NCBI GenBank assembly: GCA_021413535.1
Contig: JAIOQF010000214.1
Location: forward strand, 1-14,560
DNA: 14,560 nt
Origin: Verrucomicrobiota bacterium
Lineage (GTDB): Bacteria > Verrucomicrobiota > Verrucomicrobiia > Verrucomicrobiales > Verrucomicrobiaceae
Direction: 5' to 3'
Shown: positions 6,592 through 14,278 of the stretch, in pieces
Layout: every line of letters begins with the position of its first letter
Numbering within the stretch: the first letter of the stretch is position 1
Position numbers and translations under genes: made by a program
Notes under the pieces: model-generated
What the model saw: the letters and a program-made list of their open reading frames with translations, nothing else
Databases searched by the model: none
Told to the model about the DNA's origin: nothing

Positions 6592-7265
6592 AGGAGATGG
6601 TTTTCAGAGATCGCGTTCATGCCGGGCAACTGCTCGCCGGGGCGCTAATGAAATATGCCAGCCGCGACGACGTAATCGTCCTCGGCCTGCCGCGCGGTGG
6701 AGTGCCAGTTGCCTTTGAGGTGGCGCGAAAACTTCATGCTCCTCTGGACGTGATCGTAGTGCGCAAGCTCGGCGTGCCGGGCTGGGAGGAACTGGCCATG
6801 GGTGCCATCGCCAGCGGCGGGGTGCGGGTGATCAATCACGAGGTGGTGCGTGCGGCCGACATCTCGCCGGACGCCATTGAAGCCGCGGCCGCGGAGCAAT
6901 TGAAAGAACTACACCGGCGCGAACTCGCCTATCGCGGCCACACGAGCGCTCCGGAGATCGAGGGTAAAACGGCGATCATCGTTGATGACGGCATCGCCAC
7001 CGGCTCCACCATTCGCGCCGCCGTGCAGGCTCTTCGACAGCAGGAACCGAAACAGATCATCATCGCCGTGCCGGTCGCATCGGTCGACTCAGCAGCGATG
7101 CTGCAGCCGATGGTGGATGAGTTCGTCACCCTCGTGGTGCCTGTAGAATTTCGGGCCGTCGGCCAGTGGTATCAGAATTTTTCGCAGACCACGGACGCCG
7201 AGGTCGCGGACTTGCTCGCACAAGGTTGTTTGCAAGAGCGCATCCTTGCCCCAGACCGACCGTGA
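6588..7265 (+). CDS. Phosphoribosyltransferase-domain protein (copy 2)
   Basis: A 225-residue type I PRTase that aligns without gaps with the copy at 5138 over roughly 200 residues, with well over half of the positions identical by eye. It has the canonical GLPRGGVPVAFEVARKL loop (33-49) and the PRPP signature IIVDDGIATG (130-139). A strong Shine-Dalgarno sequence (GGGGAGG, 6574-6580, seven bases before the ATG) lies inside the end of the preceding hydrolase gene, and the two frames overlap by four bases, so the pair is translationally coupled. Together with 4437-5863 this forms a tandem duplication of a hydrolase-PRTase cassette. The substrate is unknown; PRPP binding is a family-based expectation. 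Confidence 0.87.
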   Translation: MKEMVFRDRVHAGQLLAGALMKYASRDDVIVLGLPRGGVPVAFEVARKLHAPLDVIVVRKLGVPGWEELAMGAIASGGVRVINHEVVRAADISPDAIEAAAAEQLKELHRRELAYRGHTSAPEIEGKTAIIVDDGIATGSTIRAAVQALRQQEPKQIIIAVPVASVDSAAMLQPMVDEFVTLVVPVEFRAVGQWYQNFSQTTDAEVADLLAQGCLQERILAPDRP

Positions 7266-7303
7266 TCGTTGTGCGCCAAAAAGCCATTTATTGAAAGAAT
7301 AAA

Positions 7304-8653
7304 ATGAATGCGATCGCCGAACTACCACTCAAGAATCTAGTCAAGGATTCCGCGCATCCTTTGCGGGAAGGTGAAATTTCCGATTATGATCCCCTGCTGG
7401 ATCTTGTCGGAGATGCGCATTTTGTCCTGCTGGGCGAAGCGTCACACGGCACACACGAGTTTTATCGGGAACGCGCCCAGATCACCAAGCGTTTGATCAG
7501 AGAAAAGGGTTTCACAGCGGTGGCGGTCGAAGCAGACTTTCCCGACGCAAACCGGGTCAATCGCTTTGTCCGGGGAATGGGTAATGACGTCGATGCCATC
7601 GATTGTCTCGGCGGATTCAAGCGGTTTCCCGCCTGGATGTGGCGCAATGCGGATGTGCTGGACTTCATCGGCTGGCTACGGGAGCACAATGATCACCTTC
7701 GCGATGACAGTTCCAAAACCGGTTTCTACGGGCTCGATCTCTACAGCATGAACTCATCCATCGAGGCCGTGCTGAGCTACCTCGACAAAATAGATCCAGA
7801 GGCCGCTCGACGGGCTCGGGAACGCTATGCCTGCTTCGATTGCTTTGGCGGTGACACGCAGAAATACGGTTACGAAACCGCCCTCGGCCATGGCTACTCG
7901 TGTGAAGACGCCGTCGTCAGTCAGTTCGTCGAGATCTATTCTCGGTCGGCTGAACTGGCCAAGCTCGATGGCCGGGTTGCTGCCGATGATTTCTTTGTTG
8001 CCGAACAAAACGCCCGGCTGGTGAAAAACGCCGAGCAATACTATCGCACCATGTATCGCAGCAACGTTTCCTCATGGAATCTGCGCGACAGCCACATGAT
8101 GGAGACGCTGCTTGAACTTGGGAACCATCTCACGCATAAGGGCAAGCCTCCGAAGATGGTCGTGTGGGAGCACAATTCCCATCTGGGCGACGCGCGGGCC
8201 ACGCGCATGGGACAAAAAGGCGAATGGAATGTCGGGCAACTCATACGGCAGAAGTTCGAAAACGAAGCTGTTCTGGTCGGCTTCACCACCCACCATGGAA
8301 CGGTGACCGCGAGTTCAGACTGGGGAGGTCAGGCAGAAAGAAAACACGTCCGACCTGCTTTGCACGGCAGTTACGAGGCCCTGTTTCACCAAGTCGGGCT
8401 CAAACGATTCCTGTTGCTGCTGCGCGAAGAAGGTCGCTTGAAATCCGCCTTGCGTCAGCCTCTGCTGGAACGGGCCATTGGAGTTATTTACCGTCCCGAA
8501 TCCGAGCGGCTAAGCCATTACTTTCACGCCATGCTTTCGGAACAGTTCGATGCGGTCATTCACATTGATGAGACCCGGGCCGTTGAACCCCTCGAGCGCA
8601 CTTCCACATGGGACATTGGAGAAGCACCGGAAACCTTTCCGTCAGGCATATGA
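7304..8653 (+). CDS. Erythromycin-esterase-like protein
   Basis: The 449-residue protein matches the full length and motif order of the erythromycin esterase family (EreA/EreB and their many chromosomal relatives): LLGEASHGTHEFYRE (42-56, with H48 and E52), VAVEADFPDANRVNRFVRG (73-91, E76), GFYGLDLYSMN and WEHNSHLGD (about 287-295). These His and Glu residues form the metal-free hydrolytic centre in characterised members. Most chromosomal homologues are not shown to confer macrolide resistance, and their substrates are unknown. Such proteins are often found next to or fused with PRTase domains of the type encoded just upstream (Rv2030c of Mycobacterium tuberculosis is an example I recall), so I take it as part of the same pathway rather than as an antibiotic gene. 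It starts 38 bases after the PRTase; only a weak purine stretch precedes the ATG. Confidence 0.87.
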   Translation: MNAIAELPLKNLVKDSAHPLREGEISDYDPLLDLVGDAHFVLLGEASHGTHEFYRERAQITKRLIREKGFTAVAVEADFPDANRVNRFVRGMGNDVDAIDCLGGFKRFPAWMWRNADVLDFIGWLREHNDHLRDDSSKTGFYGLDLYSMNSSIEAVLSYLDKIDPEAARRARERYACFDCFGGDTQKYGYETALGHGYSCEDAVVSQFVEIYSRSAELAKLDGRVAADDFFVAEQNARLVKNAEQYYRTMYRSNVSSWNLRDSHMMETLLELGNHLTHKGKPPKMVVWEHNSHLGDARATRMGQKGEWNVGQLIRQKFENEAVLVGFTTHHGTVTASSDWGGQAERKHVRPALHGSYEALFHQVGLKRFLLLLREEGRLKSALRQPLLERAIGVIYRPESERLSHYFHAMLSEQFDAVIHIDETRAVEPLERTSTWDIGEAPETFPSGI

Positions 8654-8690
8654 AATCGAACCTTCAACCCACAAGAAAGGAAAGATGATC

Positions 8691-10049
8691 ATGCAAATTC
8701 TATGCGCCACCGACTTTTCGGAGCTTTCCGTGCGCGCTGCCGATGTAGCGGCGGCGCTGGGCAGAATCCTCCACCTTCCTCTCCATTTGGTGCATTCCGT
8801 GTTGGATTGGCCAATGGCGGCCGACGCCGTCCCCATTTTCTACCAGACGGACACCTGGCGGGAACAATTGGAGGCGGAAGCAAAACGCCTGCGTGCAACT
8901 GGCGTGGAGGTAACGAGTGAAGTGAGAGACGGCGCGCCCCACCTTGAAGTGGTCGCCGCGGCGGCGGAACGTCCCACGAAAATAATTATCATCGGATCCA
9001 CCGGCCTGGGCATGGCCGAGCGCTGGTTGCTCGGAAGCGTCGCCGAGCGCGTGACCCAGAGCGCGCCCGTGGCCACGCTGGTGGTGCGGGATCCGGATTC
9101 ATTGCTGGCATGGTTGCGAGATGGAAAGCCGCTTCTGACGCTGTGTGCTGTTGATTTCAATTTGTCCAGTGACGCCGCTCTTGTGGCCCTGAAAGATTTG
9201 CACGGGATTGGGCACCTCGAATTGGAAGTGGTTCACCTCAGGGAGGTGCGACGCAGCGAGTTCATCAGCCTCTTGGCGGGAGCATCCCGGCCCGAAGAAA
9301 CGAAACCATCCGCCGAGGTCGAACTGGGCCGCGACGTCTGGGACAGGGTTGCCCATGTTCTGGGTGATCCGCCGGCAAAGGTGCACGTGTCCCAAGTCAC
9401 GAGGCACGCCGATCACGAAGTGGCGCGTCTTGCTGAGGAACGTCATGCGGGTCTGGTGGTGATGGGCACTCATCAACGGCACGGCTGGCAAAGGCTTGTG
9501 GCCCACTCGTTTTCGCGCGGCGTTCTCGCCCACGCTTCGACTAATGTCCTATGCGTGCCCATTGGCCCCTATGTTCCGGCTTTCGAAGTTCCAATCATCC
9601 GCCGGGTGCTAGTGGCGACGAATTTCTCAACTTCCGGTCACGACGACTTGCGTCATGCCTTCGGTCTCGTGTCGGGCGGCGGCGAGATTCATATCTTGCA
9701 CGTGGTGCCGGCACCGGAACCAGGAATAAATCCGCTAGTGCGTTCGATGTCCTATCTGGCGAGCGGCATCGAGTCGAAGGAAGCCAGGGCCGCCGCCCAA
9801 GGCAAGCTTGATGAACTCCTGCGGGCGCTGCCCGCTCATCCGAACATCCATGTCACGGCGGGGGTAGTAATCCACGAGCACGCCGCGGTTGCCATTTGCG
9901 AAGCCGCGGAAAGATTTGGCGCTGATGTAATTTGTGTGGGAACCCGCGAGCGCCCATCTGCTGATGCAGCGACTCTCGGGCCGGTGCCGCATGGCGTCAT
10001 CACCCGGGCCCGCAGCCCCGTCATGATTGTCCCTCGGGCCTCCGTATGA
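8691..10049 (+). CDS. Three-domain universal stress protein
   Basis: The 452-residue protein contains three Usp folds in a row. Domain 1 (1 to about 140) starts QILCATDFSE and ends with the ATP-binding loop GSTGLGMAERWLLGS (102-116), a perfect G-x2-G-x9-G-S. Domain 2 (about 147-295) opens LLTLCAVDFN and has MGTHQRHGWQRLVAHS, lacking the second glycine. Domain 3 (about 302-450) opens RRVLVATNFS and closes with GTRERPSADAATLG, also degenerate. I infer one nucleotide site and two structural or binding domains. Tandem two-domain Usp proteins are common; three-domain ones are less so. ATG 8691 is chosen over ATG 8685 because AAGGA (8677-8681) is nine bases before it rather than three. Usp proteins typically rise in starvation, hypoxia and growth arrest. 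It sits 37 bases after the esterase-like gene and 52 before the ATPase. Confidence 0.88.
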   Translation: MQILCATDFSELSVRAADVAAALGRILHLPLHLVHSVLDWPMAADAVPIFYQTDTWREQLEAEAKRLRATGVEVTSEVRDGAPHLEVVAAAAERPTKIIIIGSTGLGMAERWLLGSVAERVTQSAPVATLVVRDPDSLLAWLRDGKPLLTLCAVDFNLSSDAALVALKDLHGIGHLELEVVHLREVRRSEFISLLAGASRPEETKPSAEVELGRDVWDRVAHVLGDPPAKVHVSQVTRHADHEVARLAEERHAGLVVMGTHQRHGWQRLVAHSFSRGVLAHASTNVLCVPIGPYVPAFEVPIIRRVLVATNFSTSGHDDLRHAFGLVSGGGEIHILHVVPAPEPGINPLVRSMSYLASGIESKEARAAAQGKLDELLRALPAHPNIHVTAGVVIHEHAAVAICEAAERFGADVICVGTRERPSADAATLGPVPHGVITRARSPVMIVPRASV

Positions 10050-10101
10050 ACTGGAAAATTCCGGTTTCGGCGGGGCGCAGAGGCGTCCATGTATTGAAGC
10101 G

Positions 10102-12807
10102 ATGAACGAACCGGACCAGCAATATTATGCCATGGCTTCGGAGACGGTCTGCGCCCGTCTGGGTGGCGATACCCGGGCGGGACTTGCCAGTGATGAAGCT
10201 CGACGGCGGCTTGCTGCTCACGGTCCCAACATTCTGCCCGAGGCCAGACGGCGCACGATGGTGGAAATATTCCTGCAGCAATTTGCCAGCCCCATGATTT
10301 ATGTCCTGTTCGCGGCCGCAGCGGTGTCCTGGGTTGCCGGCAAGCACGGCGACGCCGTTGTGATTCTTCTTGTGGTGCTGCTCAACGCAGTCATCGGATC
10401 CTTTCAGGAGGGCCGGGCGAGCCAGTCGATGGAAGCGCTACGCAAGCTTTCGGAATTGTGCATGCGCGTGCTGCGAGATGGTAGGGAGCACATGATGCCG
10501 GCGCGCGACCTCGTCCCGGGAGACATTTTACTGCTGGCCGCAGGTGATGCCGTGGGCGCTGATGCCCGCCTGCTGGAAGCTGCCGCTCTCGAAACCGCTG
10601 AAGCCGCGCTGACTGGCGAATCGCTGCCGGTCACAAAACATTCCGGGACACTTCCTCCCGGGACGCTTCTCGCCGACCGCCGCAACATGATCTACTCCGG
10701 CACGCAGATTGTTGCGGGCCGCGGTCGCGCGGTCGTGACCGCCACGGGGCTGGCCTCGGAAGTCGGAGCGATTGCCGCCCTGACCGGTGAAGCTGCGGAA
10801 CCGAAGACTCCTTTGGAACAACGCCTGGAGCAGTTCGGCCGTTATGTCCTCGCGGCGTCGCTGGGCATGCTGGTGCTGGTGCTCGCGCTGGGAACGGCGC
10901 GCAAAATGCCGTTTGTGGATCTGCTGATGGTGGCCATCAGCCAGATGGTCTCGATGGTGCCGGAAGGATTGCCGGTGGCGCTCACCATTGCCCTTGCCAT
11001 CGGCATGCAGCGAATGGCGCGGCGCGGCGCCATCGTCCGTCGTCTTGCGGCAGTGGAAACACTCGGCTGCACCACCGTCATCTGCGCCGACAAAACAGGC
11101 ACGCTCACCCGCAATGAAATGACGGCCACGGCGCTCATCTTGCCAGACGGACGTGAGGCGGAGGTCACTGGCGCGGGCTATGCGCCCGAAGGCGGAATTC
11201 TGGCGGGGGGGCGTGAAATCACCGCCCTGCATGACGCCGGCCTCCGCGCGTTGCTTGAAGTTGCGCTTCTTTGCAATGACGCCCAGCTCGTGCCGCCGGA
11301 CAAATCCGATCCGCGGTGGCGCGCTCTAGGTGACCCCACTGAAGTTGCGTTGCTGACGCTGGCGCTCAAGGGCTGCCTGGACGTGGCGGAAGCGCGGAGA
11401 AGAGAGCCGCGCCATGCCGAGATTCCATTCGATGCGGCCTCAAAAATGATGGCCACGCAGCACGGCCGCGGATCAGCCGCCCGGGTCTGCATCAAGGGCG
11501 CGCCGGAGCCCGTGCTGGCCTTGTGCGGCTGGGACCGGAACGCCGCGCCTCTTGGCGAGATCACATCAGGCGTGGAATCCATGGCTAATGGCGCGTTGCG
11601 AGTGCTCGCCTTTGCCGAAGTGCCGGAGTTCACCCTCGATGAGCATGCGGGCTTTGCCCAGTTCAACGGCAGGGCAAAGTTTCTCGGTCTCGTCGGCCAG
11701 ATGGATCCGCCGCGCGACGAGGTTCGCATCGCGGTCGCGCAATGCCGCCGTGCCGGCATCCGGCCCGTAATGGTCACGGGTGATCACAAGGCCACTGGCC
11801 TCGCCGTGGCCTTGTCGCTCGGGATCGGGCGCGAGGGTGATCTTGCTGTGGACGGCAGGGAACTGGAGCAGATGTCCGAACAGGATCTGTGGCGCGACCT
11901 CCCGCGCATCTCGGTTTTCGCGCGCGTGCATCCAGCTCAGAAGCTCCGCATCGTGGAAGCACTGCAGTCCTGCGGGCAGGTGGTGGCCATGACTGGCGAT
12001 GGCGTGAACGACGCCCCTGCGCTGGCCCATGCCGATGTGGGCGTGGCCATGGGACTCACGGGCACCGACGTCGCCAAGGGCGCGGCGAAGATCATCATCA
12101 CCGACGATAACTTCGCCACCATTGTTCATGCGGTGGCTGAAGGACGGCTGGTCTATCAGAACCTGAAAAAGGTGCTGCTCTTTCTTTTCGCAACCGGACT
12201 GGATGAAGTCTTGCTATTGCTGCTGGCCCTGGTCTTGGGATATCCGCTTCCGCTGGCGGCCGTGCAGATTCTCTGGATCAACCTGGTCACTGAAGGGGCG
12301 CTGACCATCAATCTTGTCATGGACGGTCCCGAAGGAGACGAGATGAACCGGCCTCCCGTCCCGGCGGACGAGCCGATCGTGACGCGGATGATGCTGCGGC
12401 GCATGGTGCTGATGGTCATGTCTTCGGTCGCGGCCACCTTCGGTTTCTTCCTCTGGCGGCTTTCGACGGAAGCGCCGTTTGCGCTGGTGCAAACTGAAAC
12501 CTTCACCCTCATGGCCGTCTGCCAGTGGTTCAACATGCTCAACTGCCGCCGGGAAACAAGCTCGGTGTTCAGTCCCGGCATGTTGAAGAACCGCTGGCTG
12601 TTCGGAGGACTGATCGCTGCCAATCTCCTGCAGTTTGCCGTGATCTATGCCAGCCCCTTGCAGCGCATCTTCCACACGGTTTCCATTCCACTGGCCGATT
12701 TCTTCCTCATCGGGGCGATCGCAAGCATGGTATTGTGGACCGAAGAAATTCGAAAATTTTTCGCCCGACGCCGGCAGCGTCAGGCGAAGGAAAGCAGCGA
12801 AGGTTGA
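10102..12807 (+). CDS. P2-type cation-transporting ATPase
   Basis: A complete 901-residue P-type ATPase: N-terminal cation-ATPase domain (about 1-65), TGES actuator motif (171-174), PEGLP in M4 (287-291), phosphorylation motif DKTGTLT (D330), TGDHKATG in the P domain, GDGVNDAPAL hinge (632-641) and a C-terminal membrane domain. PEGLP and the lack of N-terminal metal-binding CxxC motifs point to P2 (Ca2+, Na+ or Mg2+-like) rather than heavy-metal P1B pumps. Membrane residues line up with SERCA: E288 (SERCA E309), E702 in M5 (E771), N727 in M6 (N796), and E731 where SERCA has D800. This suggests a divalent-cation pump, but the ion is not certain. ATG 10102 is preferred to the GTG at 10027, which overlaps the Usp gene and adds residues outside the family pattern. 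It is the last gene of the operon; CtpF, a related pump, belongs to the mycobacterial dormancy regulon. Confidence 0.92.
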   Translation: MNEPDQQYYAMASETVCARLGGDTRAGLASDEARRRLAAHGPNILPEARRRTMVEIFLQQFASPMIYVLFAAAAVSWVAGKHGDAVVILLVVLLNAVIGSFQEGRASQSMEALRKLSELCMRVLRDGREHMMPARDLVPGDILLLAAGDAVGADARLLEAAALETAEAALTGESLPVTKHSGTLPPGTLLADRRNMIYSGTQIVAGRGRAVVTATGLASEVGAIAALTGEAAEPKTPLEQRLEQFGRYVLAASLGMLVLVLALGTARKMPFVDLLMVAISQMVSMVPEGLPVALTIALAIGMQRMARRGAIVRRLAAVETLGCTTVICADKTGTLTRNEMTATALILPDGREAEVTGAGYAPEGGILAGGREITALHDAGLRALLEVALLCNDAQLVPPDKSDPRWRALGDPTEVALLTLALKGCLDVAEARRREPRHAEIPFDAASKMMATQHGRGSAARVCIKGAPEPVLALCGWDRNAAPLGEITSGVESMANGALRVLAFAEVPEFTLDEHAGFAQFNGRAKFLGLVGQMDPPRDEVRIAVAQCRRAGIRPVMVTGDHKATGLAVALSLGIGREGDLAVDGRELEQMSEQDLWRDLPRISVFARVHPAQKLRIVEALQSCGQVVAMTGDGVNDAPALAHADVGVAMGLTGTDVAKGAAKIIITDDNFATIVHAVAEGRLVYQNLKKVLLFLFATGLDEVLLLLLALVLGYPLPLAAVQILWINLVTEGALTINLVMDGPEGDEMNRPPVPADEPIVTRMMLRRMVLMVMSSVAATFGFFLWRLSTEAPFALVQTETFTLMAVCQWFNMLNCRRETSSVFSPGMLKNRWLFGGLIAANLLQFAVIYASPLQRIFHTVSIPLADFFLIGAIASMVLWTEEIRKFFARRRQRQAKESSEG

Positions 12808-12907
12808 ATGAAAATGTTTTCTCCCGCAATGCGGAGCGCAGGGCTTGCGTTGCTGAATGGCGGCGGCCCCGGCTTCGGTTCGGGTGGTTCAGGTCATTGA
12901 ACCGATC

Positions 12908-13594
12908 TCATCCGTGATCCAGATGCTTACGTTCGTCTGTCTTCCGAACCACCCACTTGCGCGCTTCTTCGAGTGCCAGCATCGCCGCCGCCAGAGGCAG
13001 CATCCAGAGCCAGGTCACCAACGGAAGCGGTGCGGTGCCGAAAAACTTGTGGCCCCAAGAGGTGTAAACGATGGCGACGATCAGCAACACCTCCACCGCG
13101 ATGCCGGCAAAAATAAGTTTGTTGTGGCCTAGACTGCCGCTGAAACGCGAGCGGCGCGGATCCCGGCAGACAAACACATTGACCACCTGCATCATCACGA
13201 TCGCCGAGAGACAGGCAGTCGTGGACTGCAAATAAAAAGGATCGTGCAATGCGAGCTGTTCGCCAAAGCGCCACCCGCCATTCCGGAGCACCAGCAAGTA
13301 GACAGTCATCGCGGCCGCGGCCTGGAGCAGGCCAAGCCAAAGATACGAACGAAGCAGGAGAGACGTCGTGATCAAACCTTCGCCGCGCGGTCGCGGTGGT
13401 CGGCGCATCACGTCTGGATCCGGAGGCTCGGCACCGAGCGCCAACGCGGGCACCATGTCCGTGCCCAGATCAACGGCGAGAATTTGAATGATTGTCAATC
13501 GTGATGTCAGCAAACCACTTGATGAAGGATTGCGAAACGGCATGCGTTCATAAGCGCGTATCAAGATTACGCTGCAAGGGCGGTCTGATGCCAC
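12908..13594 (-). pseudogene. C-terminal remnant of a IIC-like P-type ATPase
   Basis: A 228-codon minus-strand frame whose residues 33 to about 215 match the M6-M10 membrane domain of P-type ATPases. The M6 motif VDLGTDMVPALALGAE resembles the CIDLGTDMVPAISLAYE stretch of Na,K-ATPases and is unlike the pump at 10102, so this was a different, IIC-like transporter. It is followed by EPPDPDVMRRPPRPR and four further hydrophobic segments. Everything before M6, including the phosphorylation and nucleotide-binding domains, is absent: homology stops sharply near 13498, and the 32 codons ahead of it do not resemble M5. The frame opens with GTG at 13594; ATG 13543 is also possible. It cannot be a working pump. 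It lies 11 bases after the cyclic-nucleotide-binding-fold gene on the same strand and converges on the intact ATPase. Confidence 0.8.
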
Positions 13595-13605
13595 GCGTCA
13601 CTTGC

Positions 13606-14097
13606 TCAATATCGGGCTAAATCCCGCTCACTTTGGCCAATGCCCGCGGAATTTTGCCTGCGGCTAAGCATGTAGCGGTCATCAAGCTGGCGCAGACGAC
13701 GGGAAAGATCGCGCGCGATGTTCAGAATCAGAATGCCATACTGCCCGGGCATCTGCTTGAAAAGATGGTGGAATGTTCTTCCAGAGATGCTGAAAAGGAT
13801 GGTCGGCCCCACCGCGTGGGCGGTGGCCGTGTGCGCCAGTGTTTCCAGCAGGCAGGTCTCTCCGAAAAGTTCTCTGGGATTCAGCACGGCCAGCTCCACC
13901 TCATCAGGCTCACCAAACTTGCGGCAAATGCGGACGTTCCCGCTTTGAATGACAAAGATCATGTCGTCGGGATCCCCTTCGCGGAAGATGACCTCCTTGT
14001 CGCCAAAGGCATAATCGTTTCCTTCGTTGAAAAGCAGATCCAGCGCCTTCTCGGTCAAGCCGGCAAATATAGGCACTGACTCCAAGAGGTTTCTCAT
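13606..14097 (-). CDS. Stand-alone cyclic-nucleotide-binding-fold protein
   Basis: The 163-residue protein has a CRP-type cNMP-binding beta-roll (about 8-118): VPIFAGLTEKALDLL, IFREGDPDDMIFVIQSGNVRI, LFGETCLLETLAHTATAHAV, followed by the C-helix (ILILNIARDLSRRLRQLDD). It ends there, with no helix-turn-helix domain, so it should not bind DNA directly. In CRP the phosphate cassette has an arginine (ERSA); the matching position here is H89, so canonical cAMP binding is doubtful. Such single-domain proteins may act through partners or as sensors. Its ATG at 14097 is separated by 181 bases from the divergent CheB-like gene. The stop at 13606 lies 11 bases before the truncated ATPase, which may once have been its operon partner. 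Confidence 0.82.
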   Translation of the reverse strand: MRNLLESVPIFAGLTEKALDLLFNEGNDYAFGDKEVIFREGDPDDMIFVIQSGNVRICRKFGEPDEVELAVLNPRELFGETCLLETLAHTATAHAVGPTILFSISGRTFHHLFKQMPGQYGILILNIARDLSRRLRQLDDRYMLSRRQNSAGIGQSERDLARY

Positions 14098-14278
14098 GAC
14101 TCACGGTAGAAATGATCAGCATCTCTGCAACCGGGTCCATGCAGCGAATTTATTGGATTCGCGTGTCAGATATTCTCTTACATAAGGATCATAGATTTTC
14201 CGCCATGATGATAGGCACGCCGCCAAAATGCAGCTTGCTATTTTTGCATGAAGACCAAAATGCATGGTGGAAGACGCT
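14098..14278. promoter_or_regulatory. Divergent intergenic region with a 10-base direct repeat
   Basis: This AT-rich stretch separates the divergent cyclic-nucleotide-fold and CheB-like genes and must hold the promoters of both if they are first in their operons. CCAAAATGCA occurs at 14223-14232 and again at 14255-14264, 32 bases apart start to start, or about three helical turns on the same face. A -35-like TTGGAT at 14153-14158 has no good -10 partner at the right distance, so I name no promoter. Confidence 0.35.

Noticed and set aside
7304..8653. Reading the erythromycin-esterase-like gene as an acquired macrolide-resistance gene
   Set aside because: It lies inside a coherent stress operon without mobile-element marks, and most chromosomal members of the family have no shown role in resistance.
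10528..11232. 234-codon minus-strand frame, and similar long antisense frames at 11178-11777 and 11566-12129
   Set aside because: Antisense to the P-type ATPase; composition rich in Arg, His and Ser is typical of GC-rich shadow frames.
12826..12853. Possible terminator between the convergent ATPase genes (GCAATGC with GCGTTGC)
   Set aside because: The stem needs a G-U pair, the loop is 14 bases and no T-run follows.
13606..14097. Calling the cyclic-nucleotide-fold protein a CRP/FNR transcription factor acting on the TGTGA dyad
   Set aside because: It has no helix-turn-helix domain, so it cannot bind that site itself.
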